Below the pieces are notes generated by a model, which saw only the letters and a list, made by a program, of their open reading frames with translations, did not search any database and was not told the origin of the DNA. 48,935 bases of DNA from Gammaproteobacteria bacterium 13_2_20CM_66_19. GTDB lineage: Bacteria > Pseudomonadota > Gammaproteobacteria > Steroidobacterales > Steroidobacteraceae. Location of the stretch: contig MNCZ01000105.1 in assembly GCA_001914695.1 (NCBI GenBank), positions 1 through 48,935 on the forward strand. Direction: 5' to 3'. The position numbers and the translations under genes are program-made. Positions 18,350-27,244 of the stretch are shown in pieces. Each line of letters begins with the position of its first letter. The first letter of the stretch is position 1.

Positions 18350-18601
18350 ATGGCACTGAGCATCAAGGATCCCGAGGCGGATCGTCTGGCGCGGGAAGTG
18401 GCGAAGGCTACGGGCGAATCCCTGACCACCGCCGTGGTTCAGTCTTTGCGCGAGCGCCTGGCACGCGTGCGGCGCATGCGCGGACCTCGTCTTGGCGAGG
18501 AGCTGTTGAAGATAGGCCGGCGCTGCGCTCGGCTGGCGGTGAAAGACAAACGATCCGCCGATGAGATCATCGGCTATGACGAACATGGGCTGCCTCGCTA
18601 G
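18350..18601 (+). CDS. vapB: VapB-type antitoxin
   Basis: 83 residues from ATG 18350. [21 protein letters not shown] is the N-terminal ribbon-helix-helix part of the Rv0623-like VapB group, with [15 protein letters not shown] as the following helix. The C-terminal half ([15 protein letters not shown]) is the toxin-binding tail ending in the GYDE-GLP motif typical of the group. A longer in-frame extension upstream would run through the promoter and palindrome and is rejected. vapC follows after 12 bases. Confidence 0.9.
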   Translation: MALSIKDPEADRLAREVAKATGESLTTAVVQSLRERLARVRRMRGPRLGEELLKIGRRCARLAVKDKRSADEIIGYDEHGLPR

Positions 18602-18613
18602 CCGAGAGAGACC

Positions 18614-19006
18614 ATGGTTGTCGACACTTCCGCCTTGATCGCAGTCCTCAACATGGAACCCGAATCGGCACGCGTGGCTACCGCGATCGAAGCGGACGCC
18701 AATCGCCTGATATCAGCAGCGACGGTGCTGGAGGCCGGGCTCGTGATTGAAGCGCGCTACGGATCAGCAGGTGGTCGCGAGCTGGACCTGCTCGTCGCCA
18801 AGGCCAGCCTCTCCATCGAAGCGGTTACGGCGCAACAAGCTGAGGTCGCTCAGGAGGCCTGGCGTCGCTATGGCCAGGGGCGACATGCCGCCGGGCTGAA
18901 TTTTGGCGACTGCTTCAGCTACGCGCTCGCCAGGGTTACCGGTGAGCCGCTGCTTTTCAAAGGAGATGACTTCACTCACACGGACATCACCCCTGTGGCC
19001 TATTGA
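18614..19006 (+). CDS. vapC: VapC-type PIN-domain toxin
   Basis: 130 residues. The PIN-domain acids are present: Asp4 (MVVDTSALIAVL), Glu40 (SAATVLEAGLVIEAR), and Asp near 98 in GLNFGDCFSYALA, with a further Asp in LLFKGDDF. The family consists of Mg-dependent endoribonucleases, several of which cut tRNA or rRNA. It is expressed with vapB and should be held inactive by it. The pair lies between the pump regulator and tRNA-Pro; the 150 bases after it contain no other gene. Confidence 0.93.
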   Translation: MVVDTSALIAVLNMEPESARVATAIEADANRLISAATVLEAGLVIEARYGSAGGRELDLLVAKASLSIEAVTAQQAEVAQEAWRRYGQGRHAAGLNFGDCFSYALARVTGEPLLFKGDDFTHTDITPVAY

Positions 19007-19160
19007 GCTTGGTGCACTGCGCTTAGGTTCGCTGGCTCGAAGACCATATGTCGAAAAATAGTACTTTTTTAGGCATTGAGCGCCAGCTATGTCGACGACA
19101 TCGACATTATTCGCGCGGCGCGCCGCCGCCTTCGGCGTGTAGAATTACGCCCCGATCCTC

Positions 19161-19237
<77 letters not shown>

Positions 19238-19242
19238 TCCCA

Positions 19243-20670
19243 CTAGGCGCGCCGCCAGCTGGTCTTGCCCCCCGGCTTGTCCTCGAGCACCACGCCTGAG
19301 CGCGCCAGCTCGTCGCGGATGCGATCCGACTCCGCCCAGTTCCTGGCCCGCCGGGCCGCGGTGCGCGCCGCGATGCGCGCTTCGATCTCGGCATCGGACA
19401 TGCCCGCTGCGGCGCCTGCGGAAGCTCCCGGGCCAGCGGTGCCGGCGCCGCTCTTCGCGAGCCGGAACCACTGCGCAGGCTCGACGCCGAGCAGGCCCAC
19501 GACGCCCCCCAGTGCCTTCAGTTCCGCCGCGAGCCGCGCCGCACGCGGTGTATCGCCCGCATCGCGCGCCGAGTTCACCTCGCGGCTCAAGATCTGCAGC
19601 ACAGCGAGGGCCTCGGGCGTGTTGAAATCGTCGTCCATGCTGTCGTGAAAGCGCGCGATGTGCTCGCCGGCGACCGGTGTCACCGCCGGCAGCTCGCGCA
19701 GCGCCGTGTAGAGCCGGCCGAGCGCGGCATCGGCCTGCTCGAGCTGCTCGAGGGAGTAGTTGATCGGGCCGCGGTAGTGGCTCGAGAGAACGAAGTAGCG
19801 CAGCACCTCGGGATGGCGCAGCGTCGGCAGCACCTCGCGCAGCGTGAAGAAGTTGCCGAGCGACTTCGACATCTTCTCCTCGTCGACGTTGACGAAGCCG
19901 TTGTGCATCCAGAGATTCACGAAGGCGTCCCCGGTCGCGGCGCACGACTGCGCGATCTCGTTCTCGTGATGCGGGAACTTGAGGTCCATGCCGCCGCCGT
20001 GCACGTCGAAATGCGTGCCGAGGAGCGCCGTCGACATGGCGGAGCACTCGATGTGCCAGCCGGGGCGGCCCGGTCCCCAGGGCGACTCCCAGGACGGCTC
20101 GCCGGGCTTCGCGCGCTTCCAGAGCACGAAGTCGAGCGGATCGCGCTTGGCCTCGTCCACCTCGACGCGCGCCCCGGCGCGCAGGTCCTGGAGGCGCTTG
20201 CCGGACAGCCGCCCGTAGGCGGGGAAGCGCGCCACCGCGTACATGACGTCGCCGTTGCTCGCGACATAGGCGTAGTCGCGGGCGAGCAGCTCGCCCACCA
20301 TGGCGATGATCTCGGGCACGTACTGCGTGGCGCGCGGCTCGTGCTCGGGACGGGCGATGCCGAGCTTCTCGCAATCCTCGTTCATGGCGGCGATGAAGCG
20401 CTCGGTGAGCTTGCCCGTCGGCTCGCCATTCTCGGCCGCGCGGCGGATGATCTTGTCGTCGATGTCAGTGATGTTGCGCACGTAGGTGAGGCGGTAGCCC
20501 CGATGCCGGAGATATCGGGTCACGACGTCGAACACCAGCAGCATGCGCGCGTGTCCGATGTGCGCGTAGTCGTACACGGTGAGCCCGCACACGTACATCG
20601 TTAAGCTGCCGGGTGTGATGGGCCGGAGCTCCTCCTTGGCTCCCGTGAGGGAGTTGTGGATGCGGATCAT
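19243..20670 (-). CDS. cysS: cysteinyl-tRNA synthetase
   Basis: 475 residues from ATG 20670 ([16 protein letters not shown]). The HIGH motif is in [16 protein letters not shown] is in [12 protein letters not shown]. Zinc ligands are visible: Cys in [10 protein letters not shown], Cys in GWHIECSAM and His/Glu in [11 protein letters not shown]. The open frame continues far upstream through gltX in another frame, but nothing there is conserved. The start overlaps the gltX stop by four bases (ATGA), so it is translationally coupled. It ends 5 bases before tRNA-Pro, which is on the other strand. Confidence 0.97.
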   Translation of the reverse strand: MIRIHNSLTGAKEELRPITPGSLTMYVCGLTVYDYAHIGHARMLLVFDVVTRYLRHRGYRLTYVRNITDIDDKIIRRAAENGEPTGKLTERFIAAMNEDCEKLGIARPEHEPRATQYVPEIIAMVGELLARDYAYVASNGDVMYAVARFPAYGRLSGKRLQDLRAGARVEVDEAKRDPLDFVLWKRAKPGEPSWESPWGPGRPGWHIECSAMSTALLGTHFDVHGGGMDLKFPHHENEIAQSCAATGDAFVNLWMHNGFVNVDEEKMSKSLGNFFTLREVLPTLRHPEVLRYFVLSSHYRGPINYSLEQLEQADAALGRLYTALRELPAVTPVAGEHIARFHDSMDDDFNTPEALAVLQILSREVNSARDAGDTPRAARLAAELKALGGVVGLLGVEPAQWFRLAKSGAGTAGPGASAGAAAGMSDAEIEARIAARTAARRARNWAESDRIRDELARSGVVLEDKPGGKTSWRRA

Positions 20671-22100
20671 GCGAAACGCGCCAGCCGCTCGCGTGCCTTG
20701 CCGGCCGGCATGGCCTTCAGCAGCGGCGCGAGCTCCGGGCCGTGAGCGCGCCCCGTGAGCGCCGCGCGCAGCGGCATGTAGAGCGAGGCGCCGCTCCTCC
20801 CCGTGGCCGCACGCACCGCTCCCGCGATCGCCGGAAGGTCGTTGCCGCTCTCGGCGGCGGCGGCGGCGGCGGCGGAGAAGTAGCCGGCGCCGGCGCCGCG
20901 CACCGCCTCCTCCGCGGCGGGCTCGAGCGGCGGCGGCCCGCCGAAGACGATGTCGACCCAGGGGCGCGCATCCTCCGGCAACACCACGTTCGGCAGGAGC
21001 GCCGCGATGAAGGCGTCCCGCGCGCGCTCGTCGAGCCCGGCGGGCAGGAGCGGCGCGAGCCACCCGCGTGCGGCTTCCGCGGGCAGACGATGCACGGCCT
21101 CCTTCTGCCACACCCGAAGCTGCGGCTCGTCGAAGCGCGAGGGCGCGCGCCCGAGGTGTGCGGTATCGAACGCGCGCGCCATCTCAGAGAGCTGGAGGAG
21201 CCCATGGAGCGCCGTCGAGTGCCCGAGCCGGAACAGGTGATTGAGGAGCGCGATCGGCTGGTAGCCGCGCTCGCGGTACTCGCGCACGCTCACCGCCGCG
21301 TGGCGCTTGGAGAGCGGCGCGCCGTCGGCGCCGACGATGAGCGCCACGTGTCCGTACGCGGGCGCCGCCAGTGCGAGCGCGCGGAGGATCAGCAGCTGCC
21401 GCGGCGTGTTGGCGAGGTGATCCTCGCCCCGCAGCGCCTGCGTGACCCCCATCAGTGCATCATCCACCGCGTTCGAGAAGAAGAACGCCGCGGAGCCGTC
21501 CGCACGGCGCACCACGAAGTCGCCGATGTCGTCGGTGAGGAAAGTCTGCGCGCCGTGCACGAAGTCCTCGAACACCACCCGCTCGCCGCGCGGCACCCTG
21601 AAGCGGAGCGTCGCGGGGAGTCCCTGCGCCGCGCGCCGCGCGCGCTCCTCGGGCGAGAGGTCCCGGCAGGTGCCGGCGTAGCGCGGCGGCCGGCCCGCGG
21701 TGAGCTGCGCACGGCGCGAGAGCTCGAGCTCGAGCGGCGTGCAGAAGCACGGATAAACCGCGCCCTGCCCTTCGAGCAGCGCGAGATACTGGGTGTAGAG
21801 CGCGCCGCGCTGCGACTGCCGGTAGGGTCCCCGCTCGTCCTCGCGGTCCGGCCCCGCGTCCCAGTCGATCCCGAGCCAGCGCAGGTCCGCCATCAGCGCG
21901 GCGGCGTGCGCCTCCAGGCTCCGCTCGCTGTCGGTGTCCTCGATGCGAAGCAGAAACCGCCCGCCCCCACCGCGTGCGAGCAGCAGGTTGAAGAGCGCGG
22001 TGCGCGCGTTACCGAGGTGCAGCTCCCCGGTGGGACTCGGGGCGAAGCGGGTAACCCGCTGCCGCTCCCCGCCCGGGCTTGGCATCGCGCTCGTGCTCAT
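20667..22100 (-). CDS. gltX: glutamyl-tRNA synthetase
   Basis: About 477 residues. The HIGH-type motif is in [19 protein letters not shown] and the KMSKS-type motif in [13 protein letters not shown]. The full size with an anticodon-binding C-terminal domain separates it from the short glutamyl-Q synthetases. The start is uncertain: ATG 22100 ([11 protein letters not shown]) is chosen, ATG 22109, ATG 22085 and TTG 22127 are in frame, and none has a clear ribosome site. The C-terminal half contains an Ala run encoded by a CGG/GCC triplet repeat (around 20852-20873). Confidence 0.95.
   Translation of the reverse strand: MSTSAMPSPGGERQRVTRFAPSPTGELHLGNARTALFNLLLARGGGGRFLLRIEDTDSERSLEAHAAALMADLRWLGIDWDAGPDREDERGPYRQSQRGALYTQYLALLEGQGAVYPCFCTPLELELSRRAQLTAGRPPRYAGTCRDLSPEERARRAAQGLPATLRFRVPRGERVVFEDFVHGAQTFLTDDIGDFVVRRADGSAAFFFSNAVDDALMGVTQALRGEDHLANTPRQLLILRALALAAPAYGHVALIVGADGAPLSKRHAAVSVREYRERGYQPIALLNHLFRLGHSTALHGLLQLSEMARAFDTAHLGRAPSRFDEPQLRVWQKEAVHRLPAEAARGWLAPLLPAGLDERARDAFIAALLPNVVLPEDARPWVDIVFGGPPPLEPAAEEAVRGAGAGYFSAAAAAAAESGNDLPAIAGAVRAATGRSGASLYMPLRAALTGRAHGPELAPLLKAMPAGKARERLARFA
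20852..20873. repeat. CGG triplet repeat inside gltX
   Basis: About seven consecutive CGG units on the plus strand encode an Ala run ([10 protein letters not shown]) in the C-terminal domain. Changes in unit number keep the frame. Confidence 0.7.
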
Positions 22101-22255
22101 GGACGCCATGGTACGGGAAACATGCAAAGCTCAACAAAGCGCCGCTCACCGCTGCGCCGTGCTCTGGAAGCGGCGGCAGCGCCCTGCTGGCAGCGGCGCC
22201 CTGCTATAGAATTCGCCGCGCGCCGCGCCTCCCGCGGCGCGCTACGGAGGATTCG

Positions 22256-22912
22256 ATGCTCACTCAGCCCGCTACCCGCATGCTCGCGACGCTGCTGCTC
22301 GCCATGGTGCTGCCAGCCGGCACGCGCGCCGAGGAGCCGAACCCGCAGGTGAAGGTCACCACCAATCTGGGCGAGTTCGTCATCGAGGTGCGTCAGGACC
22401 GGGCGCCCCTCAGCGCGGCGAACTTCCTCCGCTACGCGCGCGAGGGGTTCTACTCCGGCACCCTGATCCATCGCGTGGTCGCGAACTTCGTCATCCAGGG
22501 CGGCGGGCACGACGCCACCACTTACGCGCTGAAGACCCCCCACGAGAACGTCGCGAACGAATCCGGCGACGGACTGCAGAACAAGCGCGGCACCGTGGGA
22601 CTCGCGCGCGGGGAGGCGCCGCACTCGGGCAACGCGCAGTTCTACGTGAATCTCGTCGACAACCCCGACCTGGATCCCGTCCCGACCCGCTGGGGGTACG
22701 CCGTGTTCGGCCGCATCCTGCAGGGGATGGATGTGATCGAGAGGATCGGCGAGGTAGCCACGGGCTCCTCTGGGCCCTTCAAGGCGGATGCGCCCCTGAA
22801 GCCGATCGTGATCGAGAAGATGGAGATCCTCGCGCCGGGGGCGACCGCGGCGGCGCCGCTCGTGACTCCGGTCACGCCGCCCCGGCAGGACACCATCCTC
22901 TCGCCCAAGTAG
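22256..22912 (+). CDS. periplasmic cyclophilin-type peptidyl-prolyl isomerase
   Basis: 218 residues from ATG 22256, preceded by CGGAGG. A signal peptide is visible (residues 1-25, RMLATLLLAMVLPAGTRAEE). The cyclophilin domain has FVIEVRQDRAPLSAANFLRYA, GTLIHRVVANFVIQGGG with the catalytic Arg, RGTVGLARGEAPHSGNAQFYVN and WGYAVFGRILQGMDVI. It should speed proline isomerisation in the periplasm, as PpiA does. The tail after residue 195 is Pro/Thr rich and probably flexible. It diverges from gltX; a TATAGAAT-like box precedes it. lpxH follows after 5 bases. Confidence 0.92.
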   Translation: MLTQPATRMLATLLLAMVLPAGTRAEEPNPQVKVTTNLGEFVIEVRQDRAPLSAANFLRYAREGFYSGTLIHRVVANFVIQGGGHDATTYALKTPHENVANESGDGLQNKRGTVGLARGEAPHSGNAQFYVNLVDNPDLDPVPTRWGYAVFGRILQGMDVIERIGEVATGSSGPFKADAPLKPIVIEKMEILAPGATAAAPLVTPVTPPRQDTILSPK

Positions 22913-22917
22913 CCTCC

Positions 22918-23646
22918 GTGGCGCGTCTCCTCGTGTCGGACGTGCATCTCGATGCCGCCGCGCCTGAGGCCACGGAGCAGTTCCTCGACTTTCTCGCCCG
23001 CCAGGCCCGGGAGGCCGAGGCGCTCTACATCCTCGGCGACCTGTTCGAGGCCTGGGTGGGCGATGACGATCAGGATCCCGAGAAGGAGCGGGTGTGCTTG
23101 GGCCTGCGCGCGCTTACCCAGCGCGGCGTCGCCTGCTTCGCGCTGCACGGCAACCGTGATTTCCTGCTCGGAAAGGGCTTCGGCGAGCGCAGCGGCTGCC
23201 GGCTGCTCGGCGATCCGGTCATCGCCGAGCTCGATGGGGAGCCAGTGCTGCTCACCCACGGCGATACGCTCTGCACCGACGATCACTCGTACCAGGAGCT
23301 CCGTAGCGCGGTGCGTAGCCCCGACTGGCAGCGTCGCTTCCTTGCTCTGCCGCTCGGCGTTCGCGAGACCTTGAGCCGCGAGGCGCGCGCCGGCAGCGCC
23401 CGCCACATCGCGCGCGCGGTCCCCTACATCATGGACGTGAACGAAGGCGCGGTGGCCGCGGCCTTCCGCGCGGCGCGGGTGCGGCGCATGATCCACGGGC
23501 ACACGCACCGCCCCGGCGTGCACGAGATGCGCATCGACGGCGCGCCGGCCGAGCGGATCGTGCTCGGCGCCTGGTACGAGCAGGGGAGCTACCTCACCTG
23601 CGAGCAGGGAAAATACGAGCTGCACGCGCTGCCGCGCCCGGCTTGA
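22918..23646 (+). CDS. lpxH: UDP-2,3-diacylglucosamine diphosphatase
   Basis: 242 residues from GTG 22918. Metallophosphoesterase motifs in order: SDVHLD (7-12), LGDLFEAWVGDD, HGNRDFLLG, LLTHGDTLCTDD and MIHGHTHRPGVH. These supply the two-manganese site and match LpxH, which hydrolyses UDP-2,3-diacylglucosamine to lipid X in lipid A synthesis on the inner face of the cytoplasmic membrane. It lies 5 bases after the cyclophilin gene, which suggests one transcript. Confidence 0.95.
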   Translation: MARLLVSDVHLDAAAPEATEQFLDFLARQAREAEALYILGDLFEAWVGDDDQDPEKERVCLGLRALTQRGVACFALHGNRDFLLGKGFGERSGCRLLGDPVIAELDGEPVLLTHGDTLCTDDHSYQELRSAVRSPDWQRRFLALPLGVRETLSREARAGSARHIARAVPYIMDVNEGAVAAAFRAARVRRMIHGHTHRPGVHEMRIDGAPAERIVLGAWYEQGSYLTCEQGKYELHALPRPA

Positions 23647-23662
23647 GCGGCGGCAGCGCCGC
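23647..23662. terminator. short hairpin between convergent lpxH and the Spy-like gene
   Basis: GCGGCG-GCAG-CGCCGC immediately follows the lpxH stop. There is no T run, so termination by this hairpin alone is doubtful. Confidence 0.25.
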
Positions 23663-23681
23663 GTGCAGGTGCGCGGTCGCG

Positions 23682-24095
23682 TCAGTTCTGTGACGGAGGC
23701 GGTGTGTCGCCGCCCGGCGGTCCGCCGTGGCCGAAATGCTCGTGCATCATCTCGTGGTGCAACTCCTGCAGCGTCTGGAACTTCTTCAGCTGCGCCTCGG
23801 ATAGCACCGGCGTGAGTTTCTGCAGGGTCTCCTGCTGAATCTGCTGGTGGAGCGCCTTCATCTGCTCCCAGTCGGGCTTGGTGCCCGAGGCCTTGGCCTG
23901 CTCGTGCGCGGCCCGGATCTTGGCGTGCTCGGCCTCGAGCACCGCCTGCACCTGGGCCTTCTGCGCGTCGGTGAGGTCGAGGAGCGTGGCGAGCTTGTCG
24001 AGATGCGCCGCGGCGTTCGGCGGCGGAGCGGTGGGCGTCTGGGCACAGAGCGCGCCGGCCCACAGCAGGGCGAGGGCAAACACGGTGGCTTTCAT
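23682..24095 (-). CDS. Spy/CpxP-like periplasmic protein
   Basis: 137 residues. A signal peptide (MKATVFALALLWAGALCAQ) is followed by a helical protein with two LTxxQ-type motifs, LTDAQKAQVQAVL (about residue 41) and LSEAQLKKFQTL (about 99). That motif pair defines the Spy/CpxP group of periplasmic chaperones and stress sensors. The end is His-, Gly- and Pro-rich (HHEMMHEHFGHGG), which might bind metal. AAGGAG precedes the start. It lies downstream of a two-component system on the same strand, behind direct repeats that recur before that system. Confidence 0.75.
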   Translation of the reverse strand: MKATVFALALLWAGALCAQTPTAPPPNAAAHLDKLATLLDLTDAQKAQVQAVLEAEHAKIRAAHEQAKASGTKPDWEQMKALHQQIQQETLQKLTPVLSEAQLKKFQTLQELHHEMMHEHFGHGGPPGGDTPPPSQN

Positions 24096-24199
24096 CGGGG
24101 GTCTCCTTGACTCAAGTGTGGCGGGTCTAGAGTCCGCGTGTCGGCACGTCGGTCCCTCTAGGGTACTTCATAGCTAACGGGCCAGCGCCGCGGCCGACG

Positions 24200-24229
24200 G
24201 TGAGCAATCGTGAGCGAGTGTGACGGGGC
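24200..24229 (-). promoter_or_regulatory. candidate response-regulator boxes upstream of the Spy-like gene
   Basis: Three repeats at 10-base intervals: GTGAGCAATC, GTGAGCGAGT, GTGACGGGGC. OmpR-type regulators bind tandem direct repeats spaced by one helical turn. A closely similar pair lies upstream of the regulator gene (26571-26590). Confidence 0.45.
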
Positions 24230-24297
24230 TCAGCGTCCGGTAAGGCCGTGCCGGCGCGTGCGACGAACCGTGTCTCCCGTGCGGTGCGCGGCTCTTG

Positions 24298-25758
24298 TCA
24301 GCCCACAGCGGCCCGCGGCAGGAGCAGCTCCGCTTCGAGTCCCCCGGCCGCGAGGTTGCGCAGGCTGAGCGTGCCGCCATGGGCCTGCGCGATGTCGCGC
24401 GCGATGGTGAGCCCGAGCCCAGTCCCGCCGCTGTCGCGGTTGCGCGAGGACTCGAGGCGGTAGAAGGGCTCGAACACGCGCTCGAGCTCCGCATCCGGAA
24501 TGCCCGCACCCGCATCGCGCACCCGGATCGCCACCACCGGACCGTCCTCGAGCTCGATGTCGGCGCGCGAGCCGAACTTGATGGCGTTGGCGACCAGGTT
24601 GGTGAGGCAGCGCTTGAGCGCCTGCGGCTTAGCTGGGAGCGGCTCGCCGGCGCGGCCTGCCACGCTCACCTTCCCGCCCATGTCGGCGAACTCCTCGCGC
24701 ACCTTGCCGACGAGCGCGTTGAGGTCCACGGGCGCCGCCGGCTCGCCGTCCTCGACGCCCCGGAACAGCGCCAGCGCCTCGCGCACCATGGCCTCCATCT
24801 CGTCGAGCTCGCGACCGATGCGCACCTCAAGCGGCGGGTTGTCGAGCGTCTCCACCTGCAGGCGCAGCCGGGTGAGGGGCGTCTTCAGGTCGTGCGACAT
24901 CGCGGCGAGCACCCGCGTGCGGCTGTCGAGGTAGCGGCGGAGCCGATCCTGCATGGTGTTGAAAGCGCGCGCCGCATGGCGGAGCTCGCGCGCGCCGCGC
25001 TCGGCAAGCGGCTCCGTGCGCGCGTCGCGGCCGACGCGGTCGGCCGCCCGGGCCAGCGCCGAGAGCGGCCGGGTGATGCTGCGCGCCGTGACGTAGAGCA
25101 CGATCACGAGGATGAGCACCAGCAGCGTCAGGTTGAACAACAGGTGCCGCGGCAGCGACACGACGCGGGACATGCGCACCACCCTGAAGGGCACCGTGCC
25201 GCCGTCGGGCAGGCGCACGCTCACATCGTAGCGCTGCGCGCCCGGCCCCCGGGGAGCTACCTCGTGCGCTCCGAGGAAGGGCGCCGACACTGCAATCGCC
25301 GGCGGCGCCGCGGCCGGCGTGGCGCGCACCTCGACCGCGTAGCCCGGGCCCAGGGCCGCGCGCAGCTGATCCCGCAGGCTCCGTTCGAAGTCCGTCAGCA
25401 CTGGCAGAGGAATGAAGCTGTGCGGGCCGGGCTCGGGGCCGCGCTCGGGGCCACCGGGTGGTCCGGGCGGCGGGTGTGCCGGGTCACCCGGCGGCATGAG
25501 CGGCCAATGCCCTCGCTCGGGTGGCGCCGCCAAGAGCCTCTCGAGCGCCCCGGCGCGCTCGGCGGGGCCTAAGGGCTGTAGCATCAGAGTGGTCTCCGCC
25601 ACCCGGCGCGCCCACTCGCGCACGCTCCACTGCTGTACGAAGCGCTCGTGCTCCTGGGCGATGAGAAAGAGCGCCGCCACCTCCGCGAGGACCACGGCGC
25701 AGACCGTGGCGGCGAGCAGCCGTCCGAAGAGTGATTGCGGCCAGAGCGGGAGGCGCAT
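24298..25758 (-). CDS. sensor histidine kinase of the EnvZ/CpxA type
   Basis: 486 residues. One membrane helix at the N-terminus (about 11-31), a Pro/Gly-rich periplasmic domain, a second helix at about 205-226 (LTLLVLILVIVLYV), HAMP, then the dimerisation helix with the phosphorylated His in AAMSHDLKTPLTRLRL (about 288). The ATP-binding domain shows LTNLVANAIKFGS (N box), VRDAGAGIPDAEL (G1) and SGGTGLGLTIARDIAQ (G2). It senses an envelope signal and phosphorylates the regulator encoded 18 bases upstream. The periplasmic part contains PPG and GPE runs, unusual for a sensor domain, so the stimulus cannot be guessed. Confidence 0.95.
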   Translation of the reverse strand: MRLPLWPQSLFGRLLAATVCAVVLAEVAALFLIAQEHERFVQQWSVREWARRVAETTLMLQPLGPAERAGALERLLAAPPERGHWPLMPPGDPAHPPPGPPGGPERGPEPGPHSFIPLPVLTDFERSLRDQLRAALGPGYAVEVRATPAAAPPAIAVSAPFLGAHEVAPRGPGAQRYDVSVRLPDGGTVPFRVVRMSRVVSLPRHLLFNLTLLVLILVIVLYVTARSITRPLSALARAADRVGRDARTEPLAERGARELRHAARAFNTMQDRLRRYLDSRTRVLAAMSHDLKTPLTRLRLQVETLDNPPLEVRIGRELDEMEAMVREALALFRGVEDGEPAAPVDLNALVGKVREEFADMGGKVSVAGRAGEPLPAKPQALKRCLTNLVANAIKFGSRADIELEDGPVVAIRVRDAGAGIPDAELERVFEPFYRLESSRNRDSGGTGLGLTIARDIAQAHGGTLSLRNLAAGGLEAELLLPRAAVG

Positions 25759-25776
25759 CGTCGCAGAGCCGGAGCC

Positions 25777-26496
25777 TCAGTCGGACGCCACCGCGACGCC
25801 GACCACGTAGCCCTCGCCGTATACGGTCTTGATGATCTGCGGCGCGCGCGCGTCGTCGCCGAGGATCTGCCGCAGGCGGCTGACGCGCACGTCGATGCTG
25901 CGATCGAAGGGATCGGCGTCGCGGCCGCGCAGCAGCTCCGTCAGCTGGGCACGGCTCAGCACGCGGTTGCCGGCCGCGAGCAGTATCGCGAGCAGTCGGT
26001 ACTCGGCGCCGCTGAGCGCGACCTCCCGGCCGGAGGTCTCTTTCAGGGTGCGGGTGACCGTGTCGAGCCGCCAGCCGCCGAAGGAGAAGCCGCGGACGCT
26101 CTCGGGGCTCGGATCGCGGGGCGCGTGCGCGGTGCGGCGCAGGATCGCCTTGATCCGTCCGAGGAGCTCGCGTGGATTGAAGGGCTTCGGAAGGTAATCA
26201 TCCGCGCCGAGCTCGAGCCCGACGATGCGGTCGACGTCCTCGCCGCGCGCGGTCAGCATGATGATCGGCACCTGCGAGCGGCTGCGGAGCTCGCGGCAGA
26301 GCGTCAGCCCATCCTCCCCCGGCAGCATCAGATCGAGCACCAGCAGATCCACGTGCGAGCGCTCCATGACGCGGCGCATTTCCTTTCCGTCGGCGACGGC
26401 GGTGGTGCGGAAATCGTGCTTCTCGAGATACTGGGCCAGCAGGCCGCGGATCTCGCGATCGTCGTCGACGATGAGAAGATGGGGGCGCTGGCTCAT
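25777..26496 (-). CDS. OmpR-family response regulator
   Basis: 239 residues from ATG 26496 (MSQRPHLLIVDDD); ATG 26538 is in frame but adds 14 unconserved residues. The receiver has VDDDREIR, the phosphorylated Asp in LLVLDLMLPGEDGL, Thr in IIMLTARGED and Lys in YLPKPFNPREL. The winged helix has VALSGAEYRLLAILLAAG and DRSIDVRVSRLRQILGDD, then VYGEGYVV. Operon with the histidine kinase. Probable targets are its own operon and the Spy-like gene, given the shared direct repeats. Confidence 0.96.
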   Translation of the reverse strand: MSQRPHLLIVDDDREIRGLLAQYLEKHDFRTTAVADGKEMRRVMERSHVDLLVLDLMLPGEDGLTLCRELRSRSQVPIIMLTARGEDVDRIVGLELGADDYLPKPFNPRELLGRIKAILRRTAHAPRDPSPESVRGFSFGGWRLDTVTRTLKETSGREVALSGAEYRLLAILLAAGNRVLSRAQLTELLRGRDADPFDRSIDVRVSRLRQILGDDARAPQIIKTVYGEGYVVGVAVASD

Positions 26497-26570
26497 CCGG
26501 CTTCGCGGGGTGGCTACGCCCGAGGATACTTCCGCCATGGAGTTCCTGACAGCGAATGCGGGCGCGAGTT

Positions 26571-26590
26571 TGTAAGCGACTGTAGGCCTC
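26571..26590 (-). promoter_or_regulatory. candidate response-regulator boxes upstream of the two-component operon
   Basis: Two repeats ten bases apart, TGTAAGCGAC and TGTAGGCCTC, 75 bases before the regulator start. GTAAGCGACTGTAG here and GTGAGCGAGTGTGA at 24210-24223 agree at most positions. Confidence 0.4.
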
Positions 26591-26605
26591 GTGCCGCAGC
26601 AGCCT

Positions 26606-27244
26606 TCAGAGCTCTGGCGCCCGCTCGAGGGGGCCCGAGTGAAAACGCAGCAGCCGGTCGGCGGTTGTCGCGAGCTGCGCCTCGCGCGAGGCGAGCGCCT
26701 CGAGGCGGCTCCGCCACTCCTGCGGGGCGGCCGTGCGCGCGAAGTCGATGTACAGCTCGAAGTGGCGCGCCTCGGAGGCCGAGAGCTCCTCGTACAGCCG
26801 CTCGAGCGGCGGCGGCACGTGCGGGGCGAGGAGCGCAAAGCGCTCCGCCGAGCGCGCCTCGATCAGCGCCGCGGCGAGCAGCAGATCGAGCTTGCGGCAG
26901 GGCTCGCCGCTGCGCAACACCGAGCGCAGTCCATGCGCGTAGCGGCCGGGGCGCTGCCGCGCGAACGCGACCCCGAGTGCGCCGAGGGCCTTCTGCACCT
27001 GCTCGAAGTGCCTGAGCTCCTCGCGCGCCAGGCGCGAGAGCGCGAGCGCGAGCCGAGTGTCCTCGGCGTACGCGAACATGAGCGCGAGCGCGCTCGAGGC
27101 GGCTTTCTTCTCGCAGTTGGCGTGATCGAGCAGCAGCTCCGGCAGATGGCTCAGGGCGTCCTCGACCCACGCCGGCGGGGTGGGCGCCTCGAGGATCGAG
27201 GCGCGGTCCGCCGCGGCCGGCGCGGGAGCGGCCGCAGCGCTCAT
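26606..27244 (-). CDS. miaE: tRNA-(ms2io6A37) hydroxylase
   Basis: 212 residues from ATG 27244. A ferritin-like diiron protein: Glu and His ligands sit in LLDHANCEKKAAS, LAREELRHFEQVQ, IEARSAERFALL and ASEARHFELYIDF. MiaE uses oxygen to hydroxylate the isopentenyl group of ms2i6A at position 37 of tRNAs reading UNN codons, after MiaA and MiaB, which are not in this window. Its ATG overlaps the stop of the upstream kinase gene by four bases, so the two are translationally coupled. Confidence 0.93.
   Translation of the reverse strand: MSAAAAPAPAAADRASILEAPTPPAWVEDALSHLPELLLDHANCEKKAASSALALMFAYAEDTRLALALSRLAREELRHFEQVQKALGALGVAFARQRPGRYAHGLRSVLRSGEPCRKLDLLLAAALIEARSAERFALLAPHVPPPLERLYEELSASEARHFELYIDFARTAAPQEWRSRLEALASREAQLATTADRLLRFHSGPLERAPEL

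Noticed and set aside
19089..19101. Palindrome ATGTCG-A-CGACAT before tRNA-Pro
   Set aside because: Short, not repeated elsewhere in the window, and not at a defined place relative to a good promoter.
20671..21111. N-terminal extension of cysS by about 150 codons
   Set aside because: The extension lies in gltX in another frame and is Arg/Ala low-complexity; the ATG at 20670 gives the family N-terminus.
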